A stretch of DNA of 51,681 nucleotides from an uncultured Clostridium sp. GTDB lineage: Bacteria > Bacillota > Clostridia > Oscillospirales > Butyricicoccaceae. The translations under genes were made by a program, and so were the position numbers. Positions 38,461 through 46,534 of this stretch are shown one piece after another (position 1 is the first letter of the stretch; each line of letters opens with the position of its first letter). The notes below the pieces were generated by a model. That model was not told the DNA's origin and did not search any database. It worked only from the letters and a program-made list of their open reading frames with translations. The stretch spans positions 1 to 51,681 of the forward strand of contig CANEGK010000015.1 in assembly GCA_947427035.1 (NCBI GenBank), in the 5' to 3' direction.

Positions 38461-38946
38461 ATGACACTGACCGAAATTGCGCCCGTGCATTCCCCCGAAA
38501 TCCTGAAAATCAACCGGGACAATGTCGAAATGCTTTCGCCCCTCGACGAACAGGGGCTTGCCGCACTGCTCGATATGGCGGCCTTCCACCGGGCCGTTTT
38601 GACGGACGACGGCACGGTCGCCGCTTTTCTCATCGCGCTGCGCGAGGGGACCGCTTACCAAAGCGTCAACTACCGCTGGTTTTCTTCGCGGCTTGGGCAT
38701 TTTCTGTACATCGATCGCATTGCCGTCGCCGAAGCTTTTCGCGGCGCGGCGCTCGCTACCCGACTGTATGAGGAAGCGCTCGCTTTTGCGCGCCAAAGCG
38801 GCCTGTCCGTCATGGCCGCCGAAATCAATGTCGAGCCGGAAAATATCCCTTCCCTGACCTTTCATAAAAAGTTCGGCTTTTCCGAAGTCGGGCGGCAGAG
38901 CCTCGGCGGCGGCAAAACGGTGTCTATGCAGACCCGGGCGCTCTGA
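38461..38946 (+). CDS. GNAT-family N-acetyltransferase
   Basis: The 161-aa protein shows the GNAT core: LYIDRIAVAEAFRGAALATR (with the acetyl-CoA-binding R-x-x-G/A loop), LSVMAAEINVEPENIPSLTF and KKFGFSEVGRQ. The N-terminal helix has LKINRDNVEMLSPLD, a segment I recall from a GNAT subgroup of small unknown acetyltransferases. The substrate is unknown. The start is ATG 38461 with AAGGA upstream. It converges with a second GNAT gene on the minus strand 5 bases away. Confidence 0.85.
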   Translation: MTLTEIAPVHSPEILKINRDNVEMLSPLDEQGLAALLDMAAFHRAVLTDDGTVAAFLIALREGTAYQSVNYRWFSSRLGHFLYIDRIAVAEAFRGAALATRLYEEALAFARQSGLSVMAAEINVEPENIPSLTFHKKFGFSEVGRQSLGGGKTVSMQTRAL

Positions 38947-38951
38947 AACCG

Positions 38952-39488
38952 TCAGCGCTCGGCAAAGGTCATGACCGTTTCGCGCAGGTAGCTTTGAAAA
39001 GCCCCAATCTCCCCTGCTTCGAGCGGCGCGGGCGCCGACAGAAGCACCAGGCGGTGCGGCGCACAGGCTTTCCGGTAAGCCGGGTGAATGTGTTCGGCGG
39101 CATTTTGACAAAAGCCGGCGCGCAGGTAAAAATCCCGGCGGCGGATCGACGTCTCATCCTCCGGCGGGTCGATTTCCAGAATGATCGGCTTGGGCGACTG
39201 CCGCAGTGCGTGCAGCGCACGGCTTCCGTCGCCCTGCCCCCGCCGTTCCGGAAGTATGGCAAAATGCTCGACATACAGAAAAGACGCAGCCTCCCAGTAC
39301 CAGAGCAGCCCGCACAGCGCGCCGTTTTCCTCGGCGGCGCAGCAATGGTACTCCGGGTGGCGCAGCGCGTCCAGCTGATCGCGCGGCAGGCGCTGCTCGT
39401 GCAGGGGGAAGCTCTGCTCGTACAGTGCAAACAATGTGTGAAAGCGCGGATCCTCCGCGCTGTGCAGTCTGATGAAATTCATTTTCAT
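38952..39488 (-). CDS. GNAT-family N-acetyltransferase
   Basis: The 178-aa protein has a GNAT fold: YVEHFAILPERRGQGDGSRA carries the acetyl-CoA P-loop (R-R-G-Q-G-x-G), followed by IILEIDPPEDE and RRRDFYLRAGF. The tail TVMTFAER closes the domain. It differs from the neighbouring GNAT and is not a recent duplicate. The start is ATG 39488 (MKMNFIRLH), with AAGGACGGT upstream; the long open frame beyond is antisense to the hydrolase gene. It is divergent from the hydrolase, sharing a 36-base intergenic region. Confidence 0.85.
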   Translation of the reverse strand: MKMNFIRLHSAEDPRFHTLFALYEQSFPLHEQRLPRDQLDALRHPEYHCCAAEENGALCGLLWYWEAASFLYVEHFAILPERRGQGDGSRALHALRQSPKPIILEIDPPEDETSIRRRDFYLRAGFCQNAAEHIHPAYRKACAPHRLVLLSAPAPLEAGEIGAFQSYLRETVMTFAER

Positions 39489-39524
39489 ACCGTCCTTGAC
39501 TTTCAGAATAAAGGGGGAATTCCC

Positions 39525-40274
39525 ATGAACAAAGAAACCGTCACCGGCGCAGACGGGCGCGCCATTCCCTGCGTCCACACGCTGTCCGGCGGGGAACAGA
39601 CCGTTGTCATCGTCAGCCACGGCTTTGGCAGCAGCAAAGAAAGCTCGACCGGCCTCATGCTGGCCGGCGAACTGCCAAAGCATGGCGCAGGCGTTTTTGC
39701 CTACGACTTCCCGGCGCACGGCGAAAGCCCGGTGGACGGCAGCGCGCTGACCGTGGAGCGCTGCCTCGATGACCTGGACGCCGTCACGCAGCATGTACGC
39801 GCCGCCGCACCCGGCGCGCGCATCGCCTATTTTGGCTCGAGCTTTGGCGCTTATATCACGCTGCTCTATCTTGCGGCGCACCCGCGCGCGGGGCAGCGCG
39901 CCTTTTTGCGTTCGGCTGCCGTCGAAATGCCGCAGCTGCTGCGCGGCGCGACGGCCGGACAGGCGCACGAGCTGGCCGAGCAGGGCTTTTTGCTGTTCGG
40001 CGCGCAGTTCGGCTATGCGCGGCCGCTCAAGCTGACGCAGGCCTTCTTTGCCGGGCTGGACGCGCACGATGTCTTCGCGCGCTGGCAAAGCGGCGCGGCC
40101 GAGCTGTGTATGATTCATGGCGACGAGGATCAGGTCGCGCCCTACGCGGCGGCGCAGCGCTTTGCCGCGCTGTCGGGCGCGCGCTTCATCACGGTGCCGG
40201 GCGGCGACCACCAGCTGTCCATTCCCGGCGCGCCGCAGCGCGTGCTCAGCGCAGCGCTCGATTTTCTGCTGTAA
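39525..40274 (+). CDS. Alpha/beta hydrolase
   Basis: The 249-aa protein has the serine hydrolase triad in order: nucleophile Ser in YFGSSFGAYI (about residue 107), acid in IHGDEDQVAPY, and His in PGGDHQLS near the C-terminus. The oxyanion segment is SHGFGSSKES. It resembles small esterase/peptidase-like hydrolases; the substrate is unknown. AAGGGGG precedes ATG 39525. A terminator follows at 40291. Confidence 0.88.
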   Translation: MNKETVTGADGRAIPCVHTLSGGEQTVVIVSHGFGSSKESSTGLMLAGELPKHGAGVFAYDFPAHGESPVDGSALTVERCLDDLDAVTQHVRAAAPGARIAYFGSSFGAYITLLYLAAHPRAGQRAFLRSAAVEMPQLLRGATAGQAHELAEQGFLLFGAQFGYARPLKLTQAFFAGLDAHDVFARWQSGAAELCMIHGDEDQVAPYAAAQRFAALSGARFITVPGGDHQLSIPGAPQRVLSAALDFLL

Positions 40275-40290
40275 CAAACCGATCGCGAAG

Positions 40291-40321
40291 GCGGAGCTTC
40301 CCAAGGGAAGCTCCGCTTTTT
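40291..40321. terminator. Terminator between hydrolase and convergent XRE gene
   Basis: GCGGAGCTTCC (40291-40301) pairs perfectly with GGAAGCTCCGC (40306-40316) and is followed by T5. Confidence 0.85.
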
Positions 40322-40325
40322 ACAG

Positions 40326-40535
40326 CTAATCCTCCAGATATTTCAAAATGTCCCCCGGCGTACACGCCAGTGTTTCGCAAATGGCGGCCAGGGTGGAAAA
40401 ACGGATCGCGCTGACCTTGTTGTTTTTGATTTTCGAAAGGTTGACGTTGGATATGCCGACCTTTTCCGCCAGTTCGCCCAGCGATACATGCCGTTCGGCC
40501 ATCATGACGTCAAGCTTCAAAACGATTTTCCCCAT
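40326..40535 (-). CDS. Small XRE/Cro-like repressor
   Basis: The 69-aa protein is nearly only an HTH_XRE domain: MGKIVLKLDVMMAERHVSLG, ELAEKVGISNVNLSKIKNNK and a tail ACTPGDILKYLED. This short form is the usual partner of DUF2975 membrane proteins in Firmicutes and is thought to repress its own operon. The start is ambiguous: ATG 40535 is preferred by family length, ATG 40547 is also open, and neither has a clear ribosome binding site, so coupling to the DUF2975 gene (stop 16 bases upstream) is likely. Confidence 0.85.
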   Translation of the reverse strand: MGKIVLKLDVMMAERHVSLGELAEKVGISNVNLSKIKNNKVSAIRFSTLAAICETLACTPGDILKYLED

Positions 40536-40550
40536 GTCAAACACCATACT

Positions 40551-41126
40551 TCAAAGCAGTCCGTCCGCGTCGCTTTGCAGCTGGACGCCATAGGCAAAAA
40601 ACTGCGAAAGGCAGAGCATCGCGATTCCAAAGGCCAGCCCGCTGGCCGAAACGCTGGATTCTATGGCCTCTGCGCCGGCGGCCAGCCTGGCGGCGTTGTC
40701 CACAACAAATTCAACGACCGGAATGCTCAGCACGAAGATCCCGATTTCGCGCAGCATACGGACGTTCTCCGGCTGAAAGGGCGTGACGCCCTTGGAAAAT
40801 TTCGTCTGTCCTGCCGAGGTTTTGAAAATCAGATAAATATTGCGGAAGACCATTGCCATCAGCCCGCAGACAATAATTCCTATGATCAAGGCCGGCACAA
40901 AAGCCCCTGCCAGCAGGTTTCCGCCGGCATCCAGCACATTGACCGAATACCCTGCGACGGCAAATTCGCCGTTCCCAAGATCCATCAGGTAACGGAGCAG
41001 GCTTTTGTCGACAAAATAGGCGATTAAGCTGGCGGCCAGCAGCCCTACGGCAACCCAGTGGCCAACTTCCGTAATTTTTGCGGCGATGGTTGCGATCCGG
41101 TTTAAGCGCTCGTTGTTTTTCTTCAT
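40551..41126 (-). CDS. DUF2975 membrane protein
   Basis: The 191-aa protein has four predicted helices (about residues 20-40, 75-100, 125-145 and 160-185) and a conserved cytoplasmic segment between helices 2 and 3 (RNIYLIFKTS, FSKGVTPFQPENVRMLREIG) that defines DUF2975. The role is unknown; the constant XRE partner suggests stress or density sensing. GGGGG precedes ATG 41126 at 9 bases. It is transcribed from a near-consensus promoter with a palindromic operator. Confidence 0.85.
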   Translation of the reverse strand: MKKNNERLNRIATIAAKITEVGHWVAVGLLAASLIAYFVDKSLLRYLMDLGNGEFAVAGYSVNVLDAGGNLLAGAFVPALIIGIIVCGLMAMVFRNIYLIFKTSAGQTKFSKGVTPFQPENVRMLREIGIFVLSIPVVEFVVDNAARLAAGAEAIESSVSASGLAFGIAMLCLSQFFAYGVQLQSDADGLL

Positions 41127-41157
41127 TGTCAGTAACCCCCTTTTGTTTTCTGGCTTT

Positions 41158-41186
41158 ATTATAATCTCGCTTTTATCGTTTGTCAA
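41158..41186 (-). promoter_or_regulatory. Consensus promoter of the DUF2975-XRE operon
   Basis: On the minus strand TTGACA (41186-41181), a 17-bp spacer and TATAAT (41163-41158): a perfect sigma-A promoter, which makes repression by the XRE protein likely. Confidence 0.9.
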
Positions 41187-41190
41187 GTAT

Positions 41191-41213
41191 ATTTTAATGT
41201 TTAACATTAAAAT
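41191..41213. promoter_or_regulatory. Perfect palindromic operator
   Basis: ATTTTAATGTT (41191-41201) and AACATTAAAAT (41203-41213) form an 11-bp perfect inverted repeat about one central base, 4 bases upstream of the -35 box. It is the likely binding site of the XRE repressor encoded in the same operon. Confidence 0.65.
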
Positions 41214-41268
41214 ATTTTCTTTTTACATTAATTTCTGCCGGCATCCGCCTGCGGGCGGCGCAAAAAGA

Positions 41269-41290
41269 CGGCATGGCCTGCGCCATGCCG
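41269..41290 (-). terminator. Terminator of the ECF transporter operon
   Basis: CGGCATGGC (41269-41277) and GCCATGCCG (41282-41290) form a perfect 9-bp stem; on the minus strand it is followed by TCTTTTT. It lies 4 bases past the last codon of the fused transporter gene. Confidence 0.8.
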
Positions 41291-41294
41291 CTTT

Positions 41295-43946
41295 TTATTC
41301 CACCAGCCCATATTTGGTTTTGATGCGGTCCAGCTTTTCCAGCATGGGCTCGGCGGCGAACCACAGGAAAAGCGCGGTGGCGGCCGCGTGGACGCAGTCC
41401 ATGGGAAAGCCTGAAAGGTAATAGGCCAGCACGATCTTTACATTAAACCCGCTGCTCCATATCAGCGCGGCGGCCGGGTTCATAATGCCGCCGTAGACGA
41501 CGATGGCGCACAGCGCCCCGAAAACGCACAATGCGCCCCGGGTGCGGCGCAGAACGCCCAGCCGGAAGAGGACGCCGGCCAAAAAGCCGACCATCCCCAT
41601 AGCAAACATCTGCCACGGCGTCCACGGCCCCTGTGAAAACAAAACGTTGGAGGCCAGCATGGTCATGGCCCCGACCAGAAAGCCGGTTTCGCCGCCAAAG
41701 GCCACTCCCGCGATAATGGTGACGGCCATGACCGGCTTGAACTGCGGCAGCATGAAAAAGGCCGCACGCCCCGCCACGCCGACAGCGCACAGCACGGCGA
41801 TGATCACCAGCTCGCGCGCCTGGGGCTTTCGCCCCTCGAACACGAGAAAGAAGGGAATCATGCATTCCAGCAGCACCAGCAGCGAAATAAAGTAGTATTT
41901 CGCGCCGTTTAAATAGTAAACGCCGACAAAGAGCGTCAGCGGCACCAGCAGTAAAAAGAGCGCGGCAGACAGCGCCGTCCGCCTGGAAAGCCGGCGCTTT
42001 TCCCGCAGCGGCTGCGCCTGATATCCCGGGCGGCTGCTCTGGCGGGTGATGCAGGCGGCCAGCGCAAGCAGCGCCGCGATAAAGACCGCATACAGCCGCA
42101 GCTGCCCGCCCGACAGCGCCGTCATCCCCCCCGCCCCTATCAGCGCGCTGAGGTCGGCGTCGCCCATGAAGCGGATGAAGAGCGCCAGCGCCGCCGCGCC
42201 CGACAGCACTGCGCCCGCCTTTCGCCAGCGCGGCAGCTTTGGGGGCGCTTTTTCCTCTTCAGCCGGGACGGGCAGGACGGGTTCTTCCGCCGGCAAATCG
42301 CAGGCCGGGGGCAGCGTCCCGCCGCAGGCTGCGATGACGTCTTCCGCCGTCACCGCTTCGGGCAGCAGCGCGCGCGCCATACGGTTGGCCGAGGTGGTGT
42401 AAAAGCTGTTGCCGGAAAAGAAGGCCCGCGGCGCGGCGTCGTTGACGATGCTGCCGTCAAAAAACAGGGCGCAGCGGTGGGCGTACTGCGCGCAGAACTC
42501 GATGTCGTGGCTGACCATCAAAACGCTGACGCCCTGCCGCAGCAGCGCCTGCAAAATCCCGGCAAAGACCTGCTTAAACTCGGCGTCCAGCCCTTTGGTC
42601 GGTTCGTCCAGCAGCAAAATCTGCGGCTCGAGCAGCAGCACCTTGGCCAGCGCCGCCCGCTGCTGCTCGCCGCCCGACAGGTCGTAGGGGTGCCGCTCCA
42701 GCAGGTCTTCCAGCCGGCACAGCTTGACCACGCGCGCGGCCCGGCGCGCGCAGTCTTCCTGCGAAAAACCGCGGCCGTTCAGTATTTCCAGCAAATCCTC
42801 GCGCACCGTTTTTTTGACAAAAAGCGCCTGCGGGTTCTGCGGCAAAACGCCGATGCTGCCTGTCGCTTTCACCGTCCCGCGATAAGGCTTTAAAAGCCCT
42901 GCCAGCAGTTTGAGGCTGGTCGTTTTTCCCGCCCCGTTGCCGCCCAGCAGCGCCAAAAGCTCCCCCTTTTTGACCGATAGGGACAGGCCGCGCACCACGT
43001 CGGGGCCGTCTTTTTCGTATTTATACCACAGCTCTTCGGCCTCCAGGGCCGTTTCGCCCGCACTGCTGCGGCGCGGCTCTTCCGGCACGGCCCCAAGCGG
43101 ATGCCCGGCGGCAAAACCGGCCAGCCATTCCCGGCCGTCGCGCACGGTGACGGGGCAGGGGGCGCTGTTTTCCACAGCCGCCCAGACCCGCATGGCGGTC
43201 GGCATGGCCAAGAACATGGCATGGCCCGCGCCTTTCAGCTTTTCCCCTACCTCACGCGGCGCGGCGCAGCAAAGCAGCCGTCCCCTGTCCATGACGGCGA
43301 CGCGCGACGCCAGCGAAAAAGCCTCTTCCAGCCGGTGTTCCGTCAGGATAATGGTCGTGCCCAGCTCACGGTTGATTTTGCCCAGCGTCGCGAGAAAGTC
43401 CGACGCCGCAATGGGGTCCAGCTGACTGGTCGGCTCGTCCAGAATGAGCGCCGACGGCTGCATAGCCATGACCGATGCCAGGTTCAAAAGCTGCTTTTGC
43501 CCGCCGGAAAGCTCGGTGACATTTTTATAAAACCAGGTCTGAATGCCGAAAAAAGAGGCCATTTCAGCCACTCTGCGGCGAATGGTCGGCGTGTCGCAGC
43601 CCAGGCTTTCCAGCCCAAAGGCCAGCTCGTGCCACACCTTGTCGGTGACAATCTGGTTGTCCGGGGACTGCTGCACAAAGCCGATGCGGGCGCTCTGCTC
43701 CCGCTGATCCCACGCTTCCAGCGGCCGGCCCTCGAACCGGATGCAGCCTGAACGCGTTCCGTGGGGCGCGAGCACCGTTTTCAGCTGGCGCAAAAGGGTC
43801 GATTTGCCGCAGCCCGACGGCCCGCACAGCACCAAAAACTCGCCCCGCCGAACAGATAGGCTCAGGCCGTCGACGGCCCGGTTCTGCTGCCCCGGATAGG
43901 CAAAACACAGCGCTTCGATGCTGAAAACATCCGGCGTCATCTGCAT
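41295..43946 (-). CDS. ECF transporter fusion: two ATPase domains plus membrane S-like domain
   Basis: The 883-aa protein joins three parts. ATPase 1 (about residues 8-270): Walker A GPSGCGKST, signature LSGGQKQ, Walker B LILDEPTSQLD. ATPase 2 (about 300-520): GGNGAGKTT, LSGGEQQR, LLLDEPTKGLD. After an acidic linker a membrane region (about 575-883) follows, with six or more helices and an S-component-like stretch (LVIIAVLCAVGVAGRAAFFM, MPIT-like KPVMAVTIIAG, GETGFLVGAMTML). ECF transporters take up vitamins. The cobalamin riboswitch upstream points to a corrinoid or its precursor. The start is ATG 43946 (or 43940), overlapping the DUF2284 stop. I recall separate, unfused parts as more usual. 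Confidence 0.85.
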   Translation of the reverse strand: MQMTPDVFSIEALCFAYPGQQNRAVDGLSLSVRRGEFLVLCGPSGCGKSTLLRQLKTVLAPHGTRSGCIRFEGRPLEAWDQREQSARIGFVQQSPDNQIVTDKVWHELAFGLESLGCDTPTIRRRVAEMASFFGIQTWFYKNVTELSGGQKQLLNLASVMAMQPSALILDEPTSQLDPIAASDFLATLGKINRELGTTIILTEHRLEEAFSLASRVAVMDRGRLLCCAAPREVGEKLKGAGHAMFLAMPTAMRVWAAVENSAPCPVTVRDGREWLAGFAAGHPLGAVPEEPRRSSAGETALEAEELWYKYEKDGPDVVRGLSLSVKKGELLALLGGNGAGKTTSLKLLAGLLKPYRGTVKATGSIGVLPQNPQALFVKKTVREDLLEILNGRGFSQEDCARRAARVVKLCRLEDLLERHPYDLSGGEQQRAALAKVLLLEPQILLLDEPTKGLDAEFKQVFAGILQALLRQGVSVLMVSHDIEFCAQYAHRCALFFDGSIVNDAAPRAFFSGNSFYTTSANRMARALLPEAVTAEDVIAACGGTLPPACDLPAEEPVLPVPAEEEKAPPKLPRWRKAGAVLSGAAALALFIRFMGDADLSALIGAGGMTALSGGQLRLYAVFIAALLALAACITRQSSRPGYQAQPLREKRRLSRRTALSAALFLLLVPLTLFVGVYYLNGAKYYFISLLVLLECMIPFFLVFEGRKPQARELVIIAVLCAVGVAGRAAFFMLPQFKPVMAVTIIAGVAFGGETGFLVGAMTMLASNVLFSQGPWTPWQMFAMGMVGFLAGVLFRLGVLRRTRGALCVFGALCAIVVYGGIMNPAAALIWSSGFNVKIVLAYYLSGFPMDCVHAAATALFLWFAAEPMLEKLDRIKTKYGLVE

Positions 43947-44494
43947 GGCGGCGCCCCCGGCAAAAGCAGCCCGCCCACCAGCATCAGGTAGTCGGGCGCC
44001 ACGCCATCCTGTACCCACAGCAGCGGCCGGCCAAAATAGCGAACCGCCGTTTCGGACACATCGCCGCCCAGCGACTCTATCGAATGCCTCTGCCTGTCCG
44101 GATGGCGGCACGTTTCCCCGCTGGAGCGCGTGCAGTCTGCACATGCATCGCACGAGCCGCAGGCCAATGCCAGGCTCCCGGGAATGCCGCGCTCCAGCTG
44201 TAAAAGCTCGGTCAAAAAAATCGGTTTCTCACGGCGCAGGGCGGCGATCAGCGCGTCGCCGTCGCGGTTTTCACCGCAGGGCTTCAAAAACCGCGCGTAC
44301 AGGCGCAAAGTTTGAAAGCGCTGCCACAGCGTCATGGGATCAAAATCAAAGGGCGGGCACGACCAGCGCGTCCCATAATTGGGGCATTGCCGGCAGCAGT
44401 CCAGAAACCGGGGCACGTCCACGCAGTGCGCCAGATAATCGCTCACCGCAGCCTCGGCTTCTGCCCGCTCAACCGTATAAGTAAACTCAGGCAT
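43937..44494 (-). CDS. DUF2284 putative metal-binding protein
   Basis: The 185-aa protein is Cys-rich: CCRQCPNYGTRWSCPPFDF near the N-terminus (DUF2284 signature) and CGSCDACADCTRSSGETCRHP near residue 115. The pattern suggests an iron-sulfur cluster or bound metal. The function is unknown; homologues are found near corrinoid and metal-cofactor genes. Its start overlaps the EcfT stop by 8 bases and its stop overlaps the fused ATPase start, so all three are translated as a unit. That placement in a riboswitch-controlled operon suggests a role in corrinoid capture or processing. Confidence 0.85.
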   Translation of the reverse strand: MPEFTYTVERAEAEAAVSDYLAHCVDVPRFLDCCRQCPNYGTRWSCPPFDFDPMTLWQRFQTLRLYARFLKPCGENRDGDALIAALRREKPIFLTELLQLERGIPGSLALACGSCDACADCTRSSGETCRHPDRQRHSIESLGGDVSETAVRYFGRPLLWVQDGVAPDYLMLVGGLLLPGAPPCR

Positions 44495-45398
44495 TCAAAG
44501 CGTCCCTTTCTTTTTGCAGTCTTTTGAGCGTTCTGTCCTCATGCAGGTTGAGAACGACGGGCGTCAGGCACAGCGCCAGGTAAACCGCCTGAAAGCTGAT
44601 GGGAAAGGCCCCGGCCCCAACCCCTTTGATGGTGGGGAAATAGCGAAAATACAGGCCGCCGGCCAGCCAGCCGGCCGCGATGTAAAAGCCGCAGAAAATC
44701 AGCCAGCACAGCGCCGCTTTGTCGCGGCTGTCAAACCGGTAAATGGAAAAAGCCGTCCGCCCCGGCAGGCCGTAGCCGCGGCTTTTCATGCTGTCGGCCG
44801 TTTCGATGGCGTTTTCCAGCGCCCAAGTCAGCATGATGGACAAAATGGCGACGGCATTTTTGACGCGCCGCAGCATGAGCCCGTCCGATACGCCGCGCCC
44901 GACACAGCGCTGCGTCTCGGTCACGACATGCAGCTGCGCCCGAAAGCGCGGGACAAACCGCAGCGTCATGGAAAGCACCAGGCTGAGCGCCGGAATGACC
45001 CGGCCGAACAGGTACACAAATTTATCCGACGTCATGACCGCCGTATAGCAGGAAAACCACAAAATGACGGCGGCCAGCATGACGGCGGCGGCAAAGCCAT
45101 AGGCCACGCTTTCCAGCGTCAGGGGGTTGCCCGACGGCAGATACGCTAGGACAGTGGCGCCTTCGTGGTTAAAGGCGGGATTGAGCAGCGCGGCGGCCAG
45201 AACCATAGGCAGCAGGCCGATGAGACTGAGTCGCACCGTGCGGCCGCCGTTCAAATAGATGCCATATGCAAGCGCCGCCCCCAGCGAAATGGCCAGGCTG
45301 GCAGGGTTCATCAGACACATGGAAAAAAAGAGCACCAGCCCGAAATACAGGAAATTGACGGCGGGATGGTAGCTGGAAAAACTGTCCCGGCTGCGCGT
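44487..45398 (-). CDS. ecfT: ECF transporter transmembrane protein EcfT (CbiQ family), apparent ACG start
   Basis: The 303-aa protein has about six membrane helices and EcfT coupling motifs in the C-terminal half (GRGVSDGLMLRRVKNAVAIL, DSMKSRGYGLPGRT with the Ala/Ser-Arg-Gly coupling helix). Standard start codons only allow GTG 45335, but 21 further in-frame codons (SFSSYHPAVNFLYFG) match the normal EcfT N-terminus. They begin with ACG at 45398, 7 bases after GAGGTG, and an in-frame stop lies just before. So either ACG is used or a former ATG has mutated. It is the first gene after the cobalamin riboswitch. Confidence 0.85.
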   Translation of the reverse strand, partial: TRSRDSFSSYHPAVNFLYFGLVLFFSMCLMNPASLAISLGAALAYGIYLNGGRTVRLSLIGLLPMVLAAALLNPAFNHEGATVLAYLPSGNPLTLESVAYGFAAAVMLAAVILWFSCYTAVMTSDKFVYLFGRVIPALSLVLSMTLRFVPRFRAQLHVVTETQRCVGRGVSDGLMLRRVKNAVAILSIMLTWALENAIETADSMKSRGYGLPGRTAFSIYRFDSRDKAALCWLIFCGFYIAAGWLAGGLYFRYFPTIKGVGAGAFPISFQAVYLALCLTPVVLNLHEDRTLKRLQKERDALNA

Positions 45399-45593
45399 AA
45401 AGTATCACCTCGGCTTTGTTTATACCTATGCAAAACGTTAAAGAAGCATCCGCCTTTTGAAAGCAGAATCCACACTGGATTTGTTACTGGGATGCGGTGG
45501 ATAACGGCCCCCAGAGCATCGCGCGGCTTTGCCCACTGCCTTTTAAAAAGCGCCGACAAAAACAGGCTGCGCAGCCGCCCTGGCGAAGGGTAC

Positions 45594-45626
45594 AAAAAAC
45601 CGCGGGAGACAAAGCATCTCCCGCGG
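45594..45626 (-). terminator. Terminator of the cobalamin riboswitch
   Basis: On the minus strand CCGCGGGAGA (45626-45617) pairs with TCTCCCGCGG (45609-45600) and is followed by T6. It lies between the riboswitch and ecfT, so B12 binding probably stops transcription. The 45399-45590 stretch holds no gene. Confidence 0.85.
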
Positions 45627-45674
45627 CCGTGTATTTCCGCATTCCCCTGTCCGTCCACGCCGGTGCGCCTTCGG

Positions 45675-45880
45675 TTTCAAGCATCATCGGTATTCTGGCT
45701 CGTGCGTTGGGGCGCTTTCAAAGCGCCTGCGTCTGCCCCCCTACCTTCCCGGTTTCCCAGTGGCCGGCTCACGCCGCAGAAGGCACACTCCCGCACATAC
45801 AGCAACGGGTACAGCTCCGGACTCGCACCGGATTTCCTAAATCACAGCGCCTGCCGCGCACGGCAGTCTTCACGTGTGAC
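45675..45880 (-). promoter_or_regulatory. Cobalamin riboswitch
   Basis: On the minus strand the conserved core is easy to follow: GAAATCCGGTGCGAGTCCGG (45835-45816), GAGCTGTACCCG, then GCCACTGGGAAACCGGGAAG (B12 box region, 45765-45744) and GAGCCAGAATACCGATGATG (the 3' part near 45680-45700). High adenosyl- or methylcobalamin should switch off the ECF operon through the terminator at 45594. Confidence 0.93.
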
Positions 45881-45935
45881 ATGATGCAGTATATGATGTT
45901 GTCATCAGGACCCCAAGCCCCGCGTGTACCCGTTT

Positions 45936-45964
45936 ATTATATCGAATATTTTCCCCGAGCACAA
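45936..45964 (-). promoter_or_regulatory. Promoter of the riboswitch-ECF operon
   Basis: On the minus strand TTGTGC (45964-45959), a 17-bp spacer and TATAAT (45941-45936), about 60 bases before the riboswitch core. Confidence 0.75.
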
Positions 45965-46010
45965 CCCCTTTGCAGAAAACAAACCGCACTTTCCAAACGA
46001 TATGTACGCA

Positions 46011-46051
46011 AAAATCCCCGGCAAGGGCTGCCAAAGCAACCTTTGCCGGGG
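46011..46051 (-). terminator. Terminator of the ribosomal protein operon
   Basis: CCCCGGCAAGG (46016-46026) pairs with CCTTTGCCGGGG (46040-46051, one bulge); on the minus strand it is followed by ATTTTT. It closes the rplJ-rplL unit. Confidence 0.8.
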
Positions 46052-46113
46052 ACGGCTGACCCTGCCCAAGAAGGGCAGAGCCATATGTTTCTGTTTTTAC
46101 GCAGAACGCGGTC

Positions 46114-46494
46114 TTATTTGACTTCGACTTTGGCGCCGGCTTCTTCCATGCGCTTGACGATGGCGTCGCACTCGTCCTTCGAAACGTTCTCTTTGATGGG
46201 CTTCGGAGCGTTGTCAACCAGCTCTTTGGCCTCTTTCAGGCCCAGGCCGGTCAGCTCACGGACAGCCTTGATGACTTCGATCTTCTTGTCGCCGATAGAG
46301 GCCAGAACCGGGGTAAACTCGGTCTTTTCCTCAGCAGCAGCAGCGCCGCCGGCAGCGGGCGCAGCCATCATGGCGACAGGGGCGGCGGCGGAAACGCCGA
46401 ATTCTTCTTCCAGAGCCTTTACCAGTTCAGACAGTTCGAGAACGGTCAGGGCTTTTACTTCTTCAATCATCTGGGTGACTTTTTCGCTAGCCAT
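46114..46494 (-). CDS. rplL: Ribosomal protein L7/L12
   Basis: The 126-aa protein is the L7/L12 stalk subunit: an N-terminal dimerisation helix ([20 protein letters not shown]), an Ala/Gly hinge ([17 protein letters not shown]) and the C-terminal factor-binding domain ([20 protein letters not shown], then AKELVDNAP). It recruits translation GTPases. GGAGG precedes ATG 46494. It follows rplJ by 40 bases and is followed by a terminator. Confidence 0.98.
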   Translation of the reverse strand: MASEKVTQMIEEVKALTVLELSELVKALEEEFGVSAAAPVAMMAAPAAGGAAAAEEKTEFTPVLASIGDKKIEVIKAVRELTGLGLKEAKELVDNAPKPIKENVSKDECDAIVKRMEEAGAKVEVK

Positions 46495-46534
46495 TTGTAA
46501 CTACCTCCAAAATGTTTAAAATGGAAAGGGGAAA

